This document shows, one piece after another, positions 1 to 9,854 of a stretch of 64,000 bases of DNA. Made by a program: the position numbers and the translations under genes. The DNA is from Panicum virgatum (taxonomy: Eukaryota; Streptophyta; Magnoliopsida; Poales; Poaceae), in NCBI RefSeq assembly GCF_016808335.1, contig NC_053138.1:56760951-56824950 (forward strand), written 5' to 3'. Under the pieces are notes generated by a model. The model saw only the letters and a list, made by a program, of their open reading frames with translations. It made no database searches and was not told the DNA's origin. Position 1 is the stretch's first letter. The number at the start of each line of letters is the position of its first letter.

Positions 1-1504
1 TCTCTCTCTGTTTTTTTCTGCGAGTAGTGGTAGTGGTTCTGCCTCCCTACTGATTAGACTTCACCTTCTAAAAAAATACTGATTAGATTTCACATATTAT
101 GAACAAGGATTAAGTTTCTTTTCCAATTTTATTTTATATTTACCTTGTTTTCAATTGCAGCTATCAAGAGAAAATCATCAGTATTTAGCTGAATATTTGT
201 ACCTCATTCGAAAAAGACCTAGCTACAGAGAGAGGACTCTCCTAATAACGATCAGTAGAGAACCCCCAACCTTCACCGTCCATATGTTGCATATGAACCA
301 TGATGAGCATATACATATCAATCTCAACTTTAAGAAAAATAATAATTCTACAATCATACATTCAAATAAAAGTTTGATTATACCATTATATTCATTTTAA
401 TAAGAGTTTCGAAATAAGATCCCACATGAGTGTGATTATGTTTTGCTCAAAGTGGTGAAGTTAATTTTTCAAAAACAAACCTTACTTTCCTCTGCCATAT
501 AAATTAGTTACTTCGTATCATGTATATATACTATTGGCTGGCAAGTTACTTCATGTCGTGAAGAAGAAAGTTATTTTTTCTAAAATTTGTACACTACAAT
601 GTCACTTTTTTCTTAACTTCCACGAAATATATAAGTTACTTTTCTTAATAAAGGCGCGCATCAAAAAAGTTACTTTTTCTAACATTAATGTACTATGAAG
701 TTACTTTTTAATAACTTTCACGGAGTCCAAAGTTACTTCCTTAGCACTTATTTTTATGGTAAATGTGATAACTTTCCTTTCTTGAAAATCTGGTGGGATT
801 AGAATTTTCATATTAAGAAAGTTGGAGAGCTCTCCTCTTAAAACTAAGGCTTCTTCATTTTTTTTTACCTTTTTTCTAGTGGACCGACAAGTTGTCCTTT
901 CTTGGTTGTGCCAATGCAAGGGTTATTTCTAACCATTTTCCCCTTATAAATGGTCCATGGCTTTTATATGTGGTATAATTTGGCCGGAAGGGGAAAACAC
1001 ATCCCAACCAACATTAAAAAAACATTAGCCACTTATATTAATTCTTGATTACACTTTTTTTTAAAAAAACTATATCGGTTGTTTGAGAAAGATTCTAAAA
1101 AGGGCGAGAGATGGGAGACGGAGAGTGCTCTTGTGTCTTGTGGTCCTGGCCCAGAGATGTTTATATAGGCACCCTTGGAACTCATTTTTTTAGGTGCTTT
1201 TAATGCGGGGTGCTTATCTCGTGCGCGGGGCGGCATGGTTCCTGTTGTCGAAGCTATTTTTTTTAAAAAAAAATAAATTCTAAATAGAGAGGTCTATCCA
1301 TTTAGTTTTGGGAACAAACTGCAAGAAAGCATTTGTCTCGAAGGAAAAAAAACGTAGGCAGGTAGATAGTTTTGACGAGCAGCATCAACTAACATCATCT
1401 TATCTCTCGCGACCGCACAGTCTGCCAAGTTTTACGACTCATCGCACAGTAAGTGTAGCAAGGTCAGCTCCGGCCGAGGCTACTTTAATTGTTCCGTATT
1501 TTTA
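1..1504. other. AT-rich intergenic DNA
   Basis: No gene is supported here. Reading frames are short and do not resemble known proteins. The only structure seen is a cluster of AAGTTACTT-like motifs near 505-745, listed separately. It may be decayed transposon sequence. Confidence 0.6.
505..745. repeat. Dispersed AAGTTACTT motif cluster
   Basis: The 9-mer AAGTTACTT or a close variant occurs about seven times within 240 bp (near 506, 542, 569, 641, 668, 699 and 731), always on the same strand, with irregular 25-70 bp spacing. It is not a clean tandem array. Terminal or subterminal repeat arrays of transposons can look like this, but no matching inverted partner was found, so its nature is unresolved. 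Confidence 0.4.
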
Positions 1505-1837
1505 CTCCCTCAGTTCCAAATTGCATATCATTTCGATAAATTTGAATACATATGTTTTGTCATACACCTATATGTACATTTGTGTCTAGATAGCTAACAA
1601 AATTTACTCTATCCGTTCTAATTTTTTTTATTTTTCTGACCCTAAATTTGACTACTTGTTTTTTATTAAAAAACTTGTGCAAAATATCACTAAGGATAAT
1701 TTAAATTTAACTATGCTTATATAAATTTTTTGAAAAAGATGAGTGATTAAATTTGAAGTCAAAAAATTATAATTCAAAACAGAAGAAATATTTACGTATC
1801 TAAATTTATCAAAACAAACTACAATTGGAAACGAAGG
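1505..1837. mobile_element. Stowaway-like MITE, with a second MITE apparently nested in it
   Basis: The ends are imperfect inverted repeats starting CTCCCTCAGTTCCAAATTG on the left and CTACCTTCGTTTCCAATTG on the right (reverse strand), flanked by TA at 1503-1504 and 1838-1839. These are features of Tc1/mariner-type Stowaway MITEs of grasses. A second pair of similar ends (left near 1608, right near 1790) lies inside, suggesting a nested insertion. There is no coding capacity. Confidence 0.7.
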
Positions 1838-4794
1838 TAGCTGTACAAGTCAGTGTGCGGTAGGTAAACGTACAGCTACGTGCCCGGACCATACGGTCCA
1901 ATCAGCCACTCGAGCACCACTCGCCCGTCTTCGTGCTCTCCAACCCGTACGGCTGGACGACGACGGCGACCGCGCCGACCACCGCGGAAAAAGCAGCGCC
2001 GCCCGGCGACCGGAGGCGGCGGCCACGTTGACCGCGCGCGAAGCTAGCAGCTTAGATCCCCGGCCGTCAGTTAAGCCCTAATCCCGCGACTTACTAATTA
2101 ATCAGCCAACGATGGCCGTCGCTTTCAGGATTAGAGCCTCTCGCGCAATAGACATGCGATTGACGTGTTAAACTAGGAGCAGGGGGCTCTCGGTTTGACC
2201 GTTGACCGTGACCGGCCCGTGATGCGCGCGGGTGTGATGACGTGGCCGCGCCGCCGCCGGCAGATGACTTTGTGCTGTGAGTCTGTGACTTGTGACCGCG
2301 AGCTTGTTCCCTTTTTCCCCCTCCTGCCGTGCTCACTTCGACGGTTCAATTCCAGCACGTGCTGCTACTACCATTTTACGGCCACGTCCCTCTACTTCTT
2401 TTTTTTCCTATACCGTTGAGATGCTCAGCTCGAGCACGTCACGCAAAATAAAAACTGTAGGAGTTTTGTGCTGCCCTTAGTTAGTCACTCTAATTTGTAT
2501 AGTAGTTAGCTCTTTTTTATAGTAGGTACACCATTAATACATGTTATATTTGTATCTCTCATAAATTTTATTAGTTCTTATGTTGAGGTTGGCTGTAAGC
2601 TAACAGCCGTTCCTCTCTCCTCTCCTCTCCTCTTCTCTATCTTAGCATTCAATCTACTTACAAACTGTTATTATACTTCTAAACCTCGAACCTATTGTTG
2701 GTAGGTCTTTTTTTTTATCTCCATTTATTTATACTTTTTCTTCCGGTGTAGTGTAGGTGTACCGTTGGAATATTGTGCTCTCTTTTTCCTTAAAAAGTCA
2801 TTTTGTGTTTTAAAATTTGACATTTCGAACAAGCGAATTGCTTTAAAAATAAACTATTGAACTTGCCATGGACGTCGTACATATAAGAAATAATGGAGCC
2901 AGTACTAATTTAGTAAATCGATGGTTATTTACAATGTTAGATTTCAGCTTCAAACTAAGCCTAACTAAACTGGTTAGGTTTCCACTCGTGTCCTAATACT
3001 CAACTTAGCACTGGTACAACTAGGGATTAACAACACTATTCTTTTACCCGTAGGTGATGTGCTCTATATGACAGCGAGGAGTCTCTTTTTGCATATGCTT
3101 ATAAATATAACACGTGTGTACATTTATAAGATGAGTTTGCTCACGCATGTTACTGGCTTAGTCTTCGAAGATGCTCATAAGGGTGGGATTTGCGTACGTG
3201 TGTTCATCGGAGTGAGTGCATGCGTTGTTAGTGTCTGAATTGTACTGTGTAATTTTAAAAAATGCATCTCTTGTCTTTCGCATATCAGGTTGAGTAGAAA
3301 ATCATTGTGTTATTCACCACGTCATTTCCCATCTTTTCCTCTTTTTTTATAGTTTCAACTTGGCGCGTGCCGCAATCTCTCTCGCTCTCGGCATCACGTA
3401 CGTATGAGATTTTAGATTTTTATCATCCGATCCTTTCCGTGCAAAATCGTGGAAAGCTTTTGCATGTTAAGAAAAAGTTGATGCCAAAGGAAGGTGTTGA
3501 GAAGCGGACAGGTGCATGACATCCAGGCCAAATGCCTAACACTCTACCTCTAACCAATTGCTTGTCGATCAAGGTCAAGCAGGTGCATATGCAAGCTCCC
3601 AATTCAGGGTTTTTTTTGGTCCCCAAGCTTTTCAAGGAACCGTAAAGCAGGCTTTATTCCTTCCAAATCTGCTTGTTGAGTGGCCTGATGCCATTAGTGG
3701 ACATGAGCAGATTCAGAAGCAATTGCATCAGTTCTTGCAGCAGCACATGCTCAATGCCCTCTGCGAACTGGAAAAGCTTTAGATGTACCAAAGCTACGGC
3801 TGGGGATTCTCACACGTGGTTCGGGGAATTCTAGTGGAGGTTGAACGGATGATCTTTGGGAGAATCTCTTGCTGGACAGGAGTTGGAGCTAGTAGGTGCA
3901 AGCCATACATGCATAGATGATAGATGCAGTGCTGTGGCTTTGTGATGGAGAGTCTTTGTGTGATGCAGATTGAAGACAAAAGAGAGTCCTCTACTGTGTG
4001 CCTTATCTTTCTCTTCCTGCTGTCTTCTCTCCTGCTTTCTTCTTTCACATTGTGAGCAAGGCAGATATGAGTGGAGTTAGTTCTCCTATCTAGCTAGCTA
4101 GTGGTATATGGTGCAGATACTTTCTTCCTTTTTTTTCTTGAGGATATTATTTTGAGCTAGTCTCTCTCAGTGCAATGCTGGTACGGTGCACATGTCTGAT
4201 GTGTTTTCTAAAAAAACGATGAATAGTGAATATTAAGGGGAAAAATTATGCTGGTACGGTACACATGTCTGATCTGTTTTATAAAACGATGATTAGTGAA
4301 TATTATGAAAAAAATTAAGGTATATTGATTATTGCATTATTAGTTACTCTACAACAGTATTAAGTATTTCTAGAAAAAAAATCACCTATTCTACACGCAG
4401 ATTTGGGGAGACATTTTGGACGCACATAAGTAACTGCCCAAAATCAAACTTTCATTACCAATAAGGCAATAATCCGTATACTTGTACATTGCACAATGTT
4501 GAACACAAAAGTCATAAATATAATCATACCCTCCTTTCAACCTCTATAAGAATAATATGAATCTTAAGAGGCAAAAAAACAAAGAAACAACCCAAAAGGA
4601 TATATAAGGAATTAAGGGGGGGGGGTTATATACAAACTCTCTTACAGTATCTTTTGGAGTTAGAATATATACTAACTATATATGATTCCCTTTTTCTTAA
4701 GTTTTCAAGCTAGCTATCATCACCCACTATAGTCACTAATCGTACTATATTCGTTTTTAATTTCAACCCTTTGAAAAACATAAAATTAAATCGC
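1838..4794. other. Intergenic region downstream of the MYB gene
   Basis: Contains a GC-rich patch (about 1880-2300) without a convincing reading frame, AT-rich sequence with CT-rich runs, and a segment near 3080-3250 rich in GTGTG/CATGC words typical of grass repeats. A 74-codon open frame at 3558-3782 has no recognised domain and no splice context. A poly-G run lies at 4617-4626. The 3' untranslated region of the MYB gene probably lies just below 4795. Confidence 0.5.
4175..4317. repeat. Imperfect 73-bp tandem duplication
   Basis: Two adjacent copies both begin ATGCTGGTACGGT and share ACATGTCTGAT and AGTGAATATTA at the same offsets (starts 4175 and 4248). They differ by several substitutions and small indels, so the duplication is not recent. 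Confidence 0.75.
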
Positions 4795-6460
4795 TCATTG
4801 GATCTTCCAGATGTCCTCCAAGGCCCAAAAATTATTCTCGGTAATCATGCCCTCGGAGAAGCCTTGCACCCACCCACTGAGCTCCGGGTCCTGAAACTGT
4901 CCGCCGCCGCCGCCGCCGGCAGTTTGCCCCGCCGCCGACTGATCGACCGCCGCCGCCGCGGCCGGCCACAGCCCTTGGTGGTTCGCCTCGTGCGCCCAGC
5001 ACCCCCCGCCGCCGCCCACGACCGCCGCCATCTCCCCGGCGGCGTGCAGGTTGATCGCGTAGCCGCCGCCGAGCCCCGCCACGTCGTCGTACGACTCGGC
5101 CGTGGTCGCGAAGGACTCCGAGGACGAGGTGCCCATCGTCCCGGCGGCGGACAGGCCGACGTCGGCGGCGTGCTGCTGGTGGTGCTGCGCCTGGTGGAGG
5201 AGGAGGAGGCTGCGGCGGTGGTGGTCGTCGGCGGCGTCGGCGGCGAGGTGCGGCGTCCAGAGGTAGCGCATGGCGTCCTTGAAGCGCTTGCTGTTGGCGT
5301 CGCAGTTGAGCTGCTTGGCGTGCTTCTGCACCCGGGTCCTCCAGTAGTTCTTGATCTCGTTGTCCGTCCTCCCCGGCAGGTGCTGCGCGATCTTCGACCA
5401 CCTGATCGATCCAGGACCGGAATGCAATTAAATCACAGACGCTCGGGATCACGATGGAATAATTAATGGAACAACTATGCATGCAACAAGAACTTTCTAG
5501 AGAGAGAAAGCTAAAGCTACTCCTACATTGTGTAGAGAGAGAGAGAGGCGTGCAGCTTTGAGACGCGTGCAGCTTTCAAATGCACAGTGTGTGTGCCGCT
5601 GGAGTGAAAGTGATCGATGGGCATCTGTGTGCGTCCGTTTCTTGAATCCACTTTGAGAAGAAGACTTACTTGCACGGTCAGAACTTCGCCTCGTGCACTA
5701 TAAAAAAAAAAGAACTTCGCCTCGTGCAGTCGTCTACGGGTAGCCGTACCGTGCACGTGCGTACAAATACGGTCGGTGACCGGCGGATGTGCGTACGTGT
5801 ACGTGGACACGTCGGCCGCCGTCAAGTGGCCGGCCGGCTGGCCGTCGTCGGCGAAGCTGGCCGGCCGGCCGGAACAGTGATGGTGACGGTGGCGGTACGG
5901 TAGATGCTACTGATTAATTACGAGCTAGGATCGGAGGAGGTGATAGTGATGGGGCGAGTTTTGATTATGAGTTGAGTGATGGTTGATTAATTACCGGTTG
6001 CCCCAGCGGGTGTGGAGGTCGAGGATGAGGAGCTGCTCGTCGGCGGTGAAGTTGCCGCGCTTCACGTCGGGCCGGAGGTAGTTGAGCCACCGCAGCCGGC
6101 AGCTCTTGCCCGTCCGCTTCAGCCCTGCACGCGTGTGTGTAGAGCTCGATCGATCAGCCATGGAGATGGGGAGAGCGGTGGCCGGCGGCGGGCTGGCCGG
6201 CGCGCTTATTACTGTGGGCGGCTAGGCTATAGCTTACCGGCGGCGCGGGCGAGGGAGTTCCAGCGGCCGTCGCCGTGGTCGGCGATGTAGTTGACGAGGG
6301 TGAGGTCCTCGTCGACGGTCCACGGGCCGCGCCGGAGCTCCAGCTGCTCCTCCTGATCCTGCGCCGCCCCTCCGGGCTGCCCGTGGTCGTCGTCGAGCTC
6401 AGCAAGAGCCCCCGGGGAGCACGCCCTGCTCCTGCTCCTGCTCCTCTGGGGTTCGGCCAT
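4795..6460 (-). CDS. R2R3-MYB transcription factor, subgroup-20 type
   Basis: Sequence-specific nuclear transcription factor. Exons on the minus strand: 6460-6238, 6124-5995 and 5401-4795, all with GT-AG introns, joining in frame to 319 aa. Repeat R2 begins about residue 44 ([11 protein letters not shown]) and R3 about residue 97 ([11 protein letters not shown]), with the regular tryptophans and the usual non-Trp first position in R3. Intron positions are the two classic R2R3 positions, in R2 and after GNR in R3. Past the MYB domain, [16 protein letters not shown] (about 155-170) matches the subgroup-20 signature (AtMYB2, AtMYB62, AtMYB108, AtMYB112 group), though the usual WxPRL reads WTPHL. 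The C-terminal half is Ala/Gly-rich with a GGGGGG run. Family members act in stress, jasmonate and phosphate responses; that role is inferred from family only. The start is the first ATG, at 6460, below a GA-rich leader and TATA box. Confidence 0.92.
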
Positions 6461-6486
6461 GCTCGTTGTTGACTGCTAATGAATCA

Positions 6487-6490
<4 letters not shown>

Positions 6491-6540
<50 letters not shown>
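6491..6540. repeat. (GA)n microsatellite in the MYB 5' leader
   Basis: An uninterrupted run of about 24 GA units, which reads as CT on the sense (minus) strand, 30 bp upstream of the MYB start codon. Shorter GA runs follow near 6583 and 6646-6666. Long CT/GA tracts are common in plant core promoters and leaders and bind GAGA-binding (BPC) factors; such an effect here is inference. Confidence 0.9.
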
Positions 6541-6541
<1 letters not shown>

Positions 6542-6630
6542 GGTATCTATCTATAGCTTAATCGAGAAGTGTTGGGGGGAGATAGAGAGACTAGGGGGAT
6601 TAGTGGGAGAGGGATGGCAACTGGCAACTC

Positions 6631-6640
6631 CTTTTATAGC
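6631..6640 (-). promoter_or_regulatory. Probable TATA box of the MYB gene
   Basis: On the minus strand the sequence reads GCTATAAAAG, a near-perfect plant TATA box, about 170 bp upstream of the MYB ATG at 6460. This gives a predicted start site near 6600 and a GA/CT-rich leader of about 140 nt. Sequence from 6667 to 7003 is AT-rich presumed promoter with no clear further elements. Confidence 0.7.
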
Positions 6641-7003
6641 CGGCCGAGAGAGAGATAGAGAGAGAGCATGCGAGAGAATTTAGACTCTGTTTGAAAGGTG
6701 CGAGAGACAAAAAAAGAAGAAGAAGATAGTTGCCTTTAAGCTTAGTTAAAATTTGTATCTGCTTCGTTCAGAGCTCACTTGAAAGGTTACAAACCACAGC
6801 TTGGGTTCTTTTTAGCAGGCGCAGCGCCGTTGGATTGGAATCTGTCAATGGAAAATGACGATCACATTATATACTCGAGTCGATTTTCTGTTGATTATTG
6901 AAGACAAGCATCTTCAATTGTTTTTTAGTTTATATCAAATGGGGGCCTACACCTATTGAATCTTAGTTTCCGTTTGAAAGTAAGTTAATTTCCAGCCAAA
7001 AGG

Positions 7004-8304
7004 CACTACTACAAAAAACGATTTTGCGAGGCGCTTTGAAAACAGCTCGGAGGCGGGCATGTTAAAAAACCGCATCGGTTAATACCTGCGATTAACTGAG
7101 GCGGTCATTTTTTATTAACCGAGACGGTTACGAAGAACTGCCTCTCAAAATCCATTGACCGAGGCGGACGCCTTAAAGTGTCCGCCTCGGTTAATACCAG
7201 GCCCAAGCAAGGCCGAATGAGCCCAGTTATTCAGAAGGAGTATATAATGAAATAAATCCTAAGTCTCCCTCCTCACTTCCTCTTCCACTCCTGCCGCCGC
7301 ACCCCTCTCTCTCTCCACCCCTGCCCCTGACCTGCCCCGATGCCGGCCCTAACCCTCCCCACCCGTCGGCCCTCCCTCCCCTCCCGAGAGGGCCCGCCGC
7401 CGCCGCCCCTCTCTCCCTTCTCCCTCTCCCTCTCCCGCGAGGCGGCGTCCCTGTCCATCTCTCTCCCAGGGCGGCGCGGGCAGGGTAGCCCTCTCCTCCA
7501 GCGGGTGCGGCCGCGGCGGGCGGCGCGGGTGTAGGAGTTGCGGCAGCGCTCCCCTCCCCCCGAGCTCCTCCACCATCGCGAGGTGCTCCCCTCCCTGCGG
7601 CGTGGCGTGGTGGATCCGGTCTCCCCGCGGCGGATCCGCGCGGCTGGGGAGGCCAAGTCCGGCGACGGCGCGGCCCGAGGCCTGATCCGGCTGCCCGGGG
7701 CCGGATCCGCGAGGCCTAGCGTGTGGGGGGTGTGGTCCCTCCTAGCGCGGTGCGGCCTCTTCGATGACAGCTCGTCGGGGGCGCGGCCCCTCCGGACCGG
7801 CGAGAAGGAGCTCCGGCGCGGCGGCCGGACCGGCGAGGAGGAGGGCGGGGGCGGACAAGTGGCCCCACACGGCGGCAGCGGCTCCTCCCTCCCTCCCTCC
7901 CTCCCTCCCGGCGTGGATCAAGGCCGGGCGCGGCGGATCTGTCCATGGGGGCTCGACGCGCGGCCCCCAGCGGCAGATCCGGCCAGCGGGGCTCGGCGCG
8001 CGGCCCCCGGCGGTGGATCCGGCCAGCGGGGCTCGGGCGCTCGGCGCGCGGCCCCCGGCGGCGGATCTGACCAGCACGGCGGCGCGGGTGCCACCAGATC
8101 TGGCGGCGGCTGCGTGATGGGCTCGATGGGCACAGATGGGCTCGGCGGGCTTTCTTTTTTTATTTTTTATTTGATTTACCGAGGCGGGCAGAAAACCGCC
8201 TCGGTTAATGTCTCATTAACCGTGACGGTATGTCCGAGGCGTTTGGCTTGCCCGCCTCGGAAAAGCGATTTTGACCGCCTCAGAAAAGGATTTTTGTAGT
8301 AGTG
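7004..8304. mobile_element. Non-autonomous CACTA (En/Spm) transposon
   Basis: Ends are inverted repeats beginning CACTACTACAAAAA, flanked by a 3-bp target duplication AGG at 7001-7003 and 8305-8307, as expected for CACTA elements. Subterminal zones (about 7025-7200 and 8175-8295) carry many copies, in both orientations, of GAGGCGG and CGAGGCGGTTAAT-like words, the binding-site repeats typical of this superfamily. No transposase is present. The core (about 7260-8150) is very GC-rich, gene-like in composition, contains a minisatellite, and holds an open frame at 7538-8299 that resembles no known protein and runs into the right subterminal repeats. Confidence 0.93.
7931..8075. repeat. GC-rich minisatellite inside the CACTA core
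   Basis: Roughly three and a half units of 40-48 bp, each containing GGATC(C/T)G, CCAGCGGGGCTCG and GCGCGCGGCCCCC in the same order. The third unit is longer by about 8 bp. These repeats explain the repetitive Ala/Gly/Arg reading frames on both strands here, which should not be read as genes. Confidence 0.8.
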
Positions 8305-8307
8305 AGG

Positions 8308-9518
8308 GTTTTTTTGACTGCCAGCTAAATGTCCCTCGAGCAAAAATTAAGTTTTCAAGATTTGAATGAATACATGTTCACGCAACAAACAGTTTAAAGG
8401 CCCTTTTGAACCCATTGTTGGAAATATACATTTGCCAAATTTCCATACTTATGAGTTAAGGTCTATTAGTTTAGTTGGTTGTATGTGATCACTGAGGCCA
8501 AAGAGAAAATTCCATTTTTTTTAATGTCAGTTTTGTTCTAGTTGAATACATTGCTTTGTCATGCATTGAGAAAAGGATTAGTCCAGTGCATGTGTGATCT
8601 CTCTACTCAAAACCATTTCCGAAAAATATCTACGGCAACAATCTTTGCACAGCCACCAAAAGTGACCAGTTTTCCATCAACCCAAGCCAGCAACTCTCTC
8701 TCTCTCTCTGTCTCTCTCTCCACGCCACATGATGTACTGAAAACGTACAGAGAGCACCAATGCATCACTGCTTCATCATCTTCCATCTCACATCACCTTG
8801 TTGATGTATGCTAATTCCAGCTCACGTCGACACCACGTGAACAATACCACCTTTCTCTCTCATCCCTCCCTTTCTCTCTCTTCTCTCTCTTTCTCTTGGC
8901 GATAGGCGCAAAAGCAACTTCTCCTCGGATCGGTTAGCCGGCCATGTCAAAAACGGAGACGCATCGATGCTTGATGAGCTAGCCTCCCCATTTCCAGGTT
9001 TCCCAGAGCTCGAGAGGAGGCCCAATGGACACCGCCACGACGAGACGAAAGCTAGGTTTTAGAGATGCTAAATATGTACGTGTATAGACGTGTCAAATTG
9101 AGGTTAGGGTTTGTAGGGATGGGATAACAACACTCGACTTTTATGTATGATGATAAGCATGATGGCACAAGGCTAGAGATTCAGAGAAAGTAGTAACTGC
9201 CACTGCATGCCCATCGAGGACAGCTGGGTTGCAACAATAGAAACAAATGATCGAGGACGTGGCAATACGTAAAGGGTCTCTGAATAGCATGTGTAGTTGC
9301 GCGGTTCGATTTTAAAAAAGAAATATCTCATATTTGTGCTCTCTCTCTATATATGTGTACAGTTTTTTCCTTTATTTTGCAGGCAATGTTGGCTGTATAT
9401 AGAAATAACTATATCATTTGAAATATATTTGGGTTTGTTATGCAGTTGCCCTGCACATGTAATTTACTAATTAAGCTGCAACACTATGCTCTTGTGACAC
9501 TTAAGTACTTTTATATAT
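8308..9518. other. Intergenic region right of the CACTA element
   Basis: No gene supported. Contains CT-rich microsatellite runs at about 8695-8720 and 8855-8895 and otherwise AT-rich sequence. Confidence 0.5.
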
Positions 9519-9854
9519 ATTCCGTCTGTCCTAAAAAGACTGTTGTTTTAGCCTTTAAAATTTGTCCAACAAAGAGTGTTTGTTTAGCTTGTATTAAGAT
9601 TCATCTAATTAAAATAATACCAAGTACTAAGAAAAAATGTATAGAAAAGCGCAGAGCCAATCAAATGCTGTTTAGCGCATATTCTACTTTTCTAGTTCTG
9701 ATGCATATGCATTTATTGAGAATCCAGAAAATCAAATAAACAACACGATTTCCAATCACAATTGCTATAGTAATTAGGTAACAAGATTATTTCTTAGGAT
9801 GGGTAATGTATCTAATTTTTTTTAAAGAACAATCTTTTTGGGATAGAGGGAGTT
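9519..9854. mobile_element. Stowaway-like MITE
   Basis: Left end (about 9519) reads TCCGTCTGTCCTAAAAAGAC and right end (about 9854, reverse strand) CTCCCTCTATCCCAAAAAGA. They form imperfect inverted repeats of the grass mariner-type CTCCCTCCGTCCCAAAAA family, next to TA dinucleotides. About 335 bp, AT-rich, non-coding. The left terminal bases are eroded, so that boundary is uncertain by a few bases. Confidence 0.7.

Noticed and set aside
3558..3782. Open frame of 74 codons, protein-like composition
   Set aside because: No known domain, no splice or start context, and no continuation upstream or downstream; treated as chance or an unrecognised relic.
7538..8299. 253-codon open frame inside the CACTA element
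   Set aside because: Driven by GC-rich repeats, open on several frames and both strands, and runs into the transposon's subterminal repeats.
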